A DNA stretch of 6,441 nucleotides, from positions 1-6,441 of the forward strand of contig DASUDX010000056.1 in the NCBI GenBank assembly GCA_036275365.1, written 5' to 3'. Positions 5,258 through 6,441 of this stretch are shown here, one piece after another. The notes beneath the pieces are model-generated. The model had not been told where the DNA came from, did not search any database, and was given only the letters and a program-made list of their open reading frames with translations. Each line of letters begins with the position of its first letter. Positions within the stretch are counted from its first letter, which is position 1. Source of the stretch: DASUDX01 sp036275365. Its GTDB lineage: Bacteria > Pseudomonadota > Gammaproteobacteria > Nevskiales > Nevskiaceae. The position numbers and the translations under genes are program-made.

Positions 5258-6110
5258 CGGGGCTTGCGCTGCGGCGTGCCCGGGCCACGGCCTTCTTGCG
5301 CTCGGCCGGCAAGGGCAGGGGCACCACCTTCGGCGAGGTGGAGACATGGCTCAGATCCACCCAGCGGATGATCTCGATGCGCCCGTCCGCGGTTTCGCCG
5401 AGCGCGGTGCAGGACTCCACCCAGTCCCCGCAGTTGAGGTACTGCACGCCCTCGATGTCGCGGATCTCGGCGTGGTGGATGTGCCCGCAGATCACCCCGT
5501 CCAGCCCGCGGCGGCGGCACTCGCGCGCCACGCTGTTCTCGAACTCGCTGACGATGTTCACCGCGTTCTTCACCTTGGCCTTGGCGAAGGCGGAGAGCGA
5601 CCAGTAGCGCATGCCCAGCAGCGAGCGGGCGCGGTTGAACCAGTAGTTGCCGCGCATCATCGCCTCGTAGGCGAGATCCCCGGCATGGGCGATCCACTGG
5701 TGGTAGCGGGTGATCACATCGAAGGCATCGCCGTGCTGCACCAGCAGGCGCCGGCCGTCGGCGGTCAGGTGCACATGCTCGTTGACGATGCGCAGGTTGC
5801 CGATTTCCAGATTGAAGCCGACGAACTTGCGCAGGAACTCATCGTGGTTGCCGGTGATGTACCAGACCTGGGTGCCGCGCTTGGCCTTGGTGAGCACCTT
5901 GCGCACCACATTGGTGTGCTCCTGCGGCCAGTACCAGTGGCTCCGCAGCTTCCAGCCGTCGATGATGTCGCCGACCAGATAGAGCGTCTCGCACTCCGTG
6001 TGCTTGAGGAAATCCACCAGGTGATGGGCCTGGCAGCCTGGCGTGCCCAGGTGCACATCGGAGATCCATACCGTGCGATAGCGGCGCTTCGGCGTCTCGG
6101 GCTTGGCCAT
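5250..6110 (-). CDS. LpxH-like calcineurin-type metallophosphoesterase
   Basis: Metallophosphoesterase of the UDP-2,3-diacylglucosamine diphosphatase (LpxH-like) family, 286 residues from the ATG ending at 6110. LpxH itself cleaves UDP-2,3-diacylglucosamine to lipid X at the inner face of the cytoplasmic membrane in lipid A synthesis. Metal-site motifs in order: D18-V-H20, G47-D48, GNHD (87-90), H126-GD128 and G209-HIH (H210, H212), followed by YLNCGDWVES (224-233). At 286 residues it is longer than classical LpxH (about 240), with a basic Ala/Arg-rich tail (RKKAVARARR, 271-280) that could touch membrane or nucleic acid. It could therefore be an LpxH-like paralogue with another substrate. GTG 6143 would add 11 residues, but the family motif starts close after ATG 6110, preceded only by a weak GGAG 10 nt upstream. 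The gene runs toward the exporter and overlaps its 3' end by 8 bp. No lipid A neighbours are seen. Confidence 0.87.
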   Translation of the reverse strand: MAKPETPKRRYRTVWISDVHLGTPGCQAHHLVDFLKHTECETLYLVGDIIDGWKLRSHWYWPQEHTNVVRKVLTKAKRGTQVWYITGNHDEFLRKFVGFNLEIGNLRIVNEHVHLTADGRRLLVQHGDAFDVITRYHQWIAHAGDLAYEAMMRGNYWFNRARSLLGMRYWSLSAFAKAKVKNAVNIVSEFENSVARECRRRGLDGVICGHIHHAEIRDIEGVQYLNCGDWVESCTALGETADGRIEIIRWVDLSHVSTSPKVVPLPLPAERKKAVARARRSASPAS

Positions 6111-6267
6111 GGTCTTCGCGCTCCGTGTGGATGCCACGCGCACAGCCTGAGCGCCGAGCGTGACAGCGTGGTGACGCGCGAAGACGGTCAGGCGAGAAGC
6201 AGGGGCGCTGGCGCCGGGCCTACCCGGTTCTCAGAGCTCGGGTGACGACCTGCCTGCCAAGAATTGA

Positions 6268-6441
6268 TCAGTGTTTCCAAACGCCTAAGCTATGCGGCGC
6301 AGCTGCGTCCGCTTGAACCGCTGGTTGTGCGTCGTCATCGCATTCCTCACCATTTGGCATGAGGATCTCCTGAATAGTCGATTCAATCTTGCTGTGGGCG
6401 TACCAAGCCGCTCCGATCGATGCGGCCGGGATCAAGACGCT
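6268..6441 (-). CDS. C-terminal 57 residues of an unrecognised protein (gene continues past window)
   Basis: The minus strand is open from the window edge to a TGA at 6270-6268. The visible part starts SVLIPAASIGAAWYAHSK, a possible short membrane segment, then IESTIQEILMPNGEE, an acidic patch CDDD (34-37), an Ala-rich stretch, and ends SLGVWKH. I do not recognise it. GC by codon position on this frame is about 65/46/60%, a coding-like pattern, but overall GC (56%) and third-position GC are well below those of the other genes, which suggests a gene of different origin. An internal ATG (residue 28) with GGAG 6 nt before it could start a 30-residue peptide instead. The opposite strand is also open here from ATG 6292 to the window edge, so strand assignment is uncertain. 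Confidence 0.4.
   Translation of the reverse strand, partial: SVLIPAASIGAAWYAHSKIESTIQEILMPNGEECDDDAQPAVQADAAAPHSLGVWKH

Noticed and set aside
6111..6143. Longer LpxH-like protein starting at GTG 6143
   Set aside because: The extra 11 residues (VASTRSAK-like) match no family feature and the GTG has no clear ribosome binding site; kept only as an alternative.
6204..6227. Overlapping inverted repeats GGCGC/GCGCC and CCGGG/CCCGG as a terminator for the right-edge gene
   Set aside because: Arms are only 5 bp, overlap each other, and no T-run follows on the minus strand; common in GC-rich DNA.
5229..6245. 338-codon open frame on the plus strand opposite the LpxH-like gene
   Set aside because: The minus strand has the intact phosphoesterase motifs; the plus product is an antisense shadow and shows no domain.
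1..6441. CRISPR array, tRNA, rRNA, transposase, integrase, toxin-antitoxin or known defence system
   Set aside because: No regularly spaced repeats, cloverleaf, rRNA-like stretch or matching protein motifs were seen on either strand.

Overview
The window is a GC-rich, gene-dense stretch of bacterial chromosome. Three things point to a Gram-negative proteobacterium, probably a gammaproteobacterium: the Gtt1-like glutathione transferase, the LpxH-like phosphohydrolase, and an exported 5'-nucleotidase with a signal peptide or lipobox. A Xanthomonadales/Lysobacterales-type organism would fit, but that is a guess from general resemblance and I could not test it. I see no tRNA, rRNA, CRISPR array, transposase or insertion sequence.

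Layout, left to right. (1) 1-615 (+) is the 3' part of a glutathione S-transferase gene cut by the window edge. (2) 616-758 is a leader with three consecutive inverted repeats. (3) A likely operon of three genes follows on +: a 42-residue membrane peptide (759-887), an AraC-type regulator (936-1667; possible TTG start at 894), and a membrane fatty acid hydroxylase/sterol desaturase family di-iron enzyme (1730-2584). (4) 2585-2717 holds short direct repeats and Pho-box-like half-sites. (5) An exported bifunctional metallophosphatase/5'-nucleotidase (2718-4424) follows. (6) A perfect 13-bp stem-loop lies at 4437-4469. (7) A TauE/SafE-family anion exporter (4514-5257, GTG start) comes next. (8) An LpxH-like metallophosphoesterase lies on the minus strand (5250-6110), with its 3' end overlapping the exporter by 8 bp. 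(9) At the right edge, 6268-6441 is of clearly lower GC (56% by my count) and carries the probable C-terminus of an unrecognised minus-strand gene.

How the genes may work together: the regulator and hydroxylase are the best-supported functional pair, suggesting regulated hydroxylation or desaturation of a lipid-like substrate. The 5'-nucleotidase would scavenge phosphate and nucleosides in the periplasm. The exporter and the LpxH-like enzyme show no obvious pathway link to these. Most of the window looks like ordinary chromosome. The unusual parts are the structured leader before the small-peptide/regulator operon, the same-frame junction between peptide and regulator, the candidate phosphate-control sites, and the composition break at the right end.
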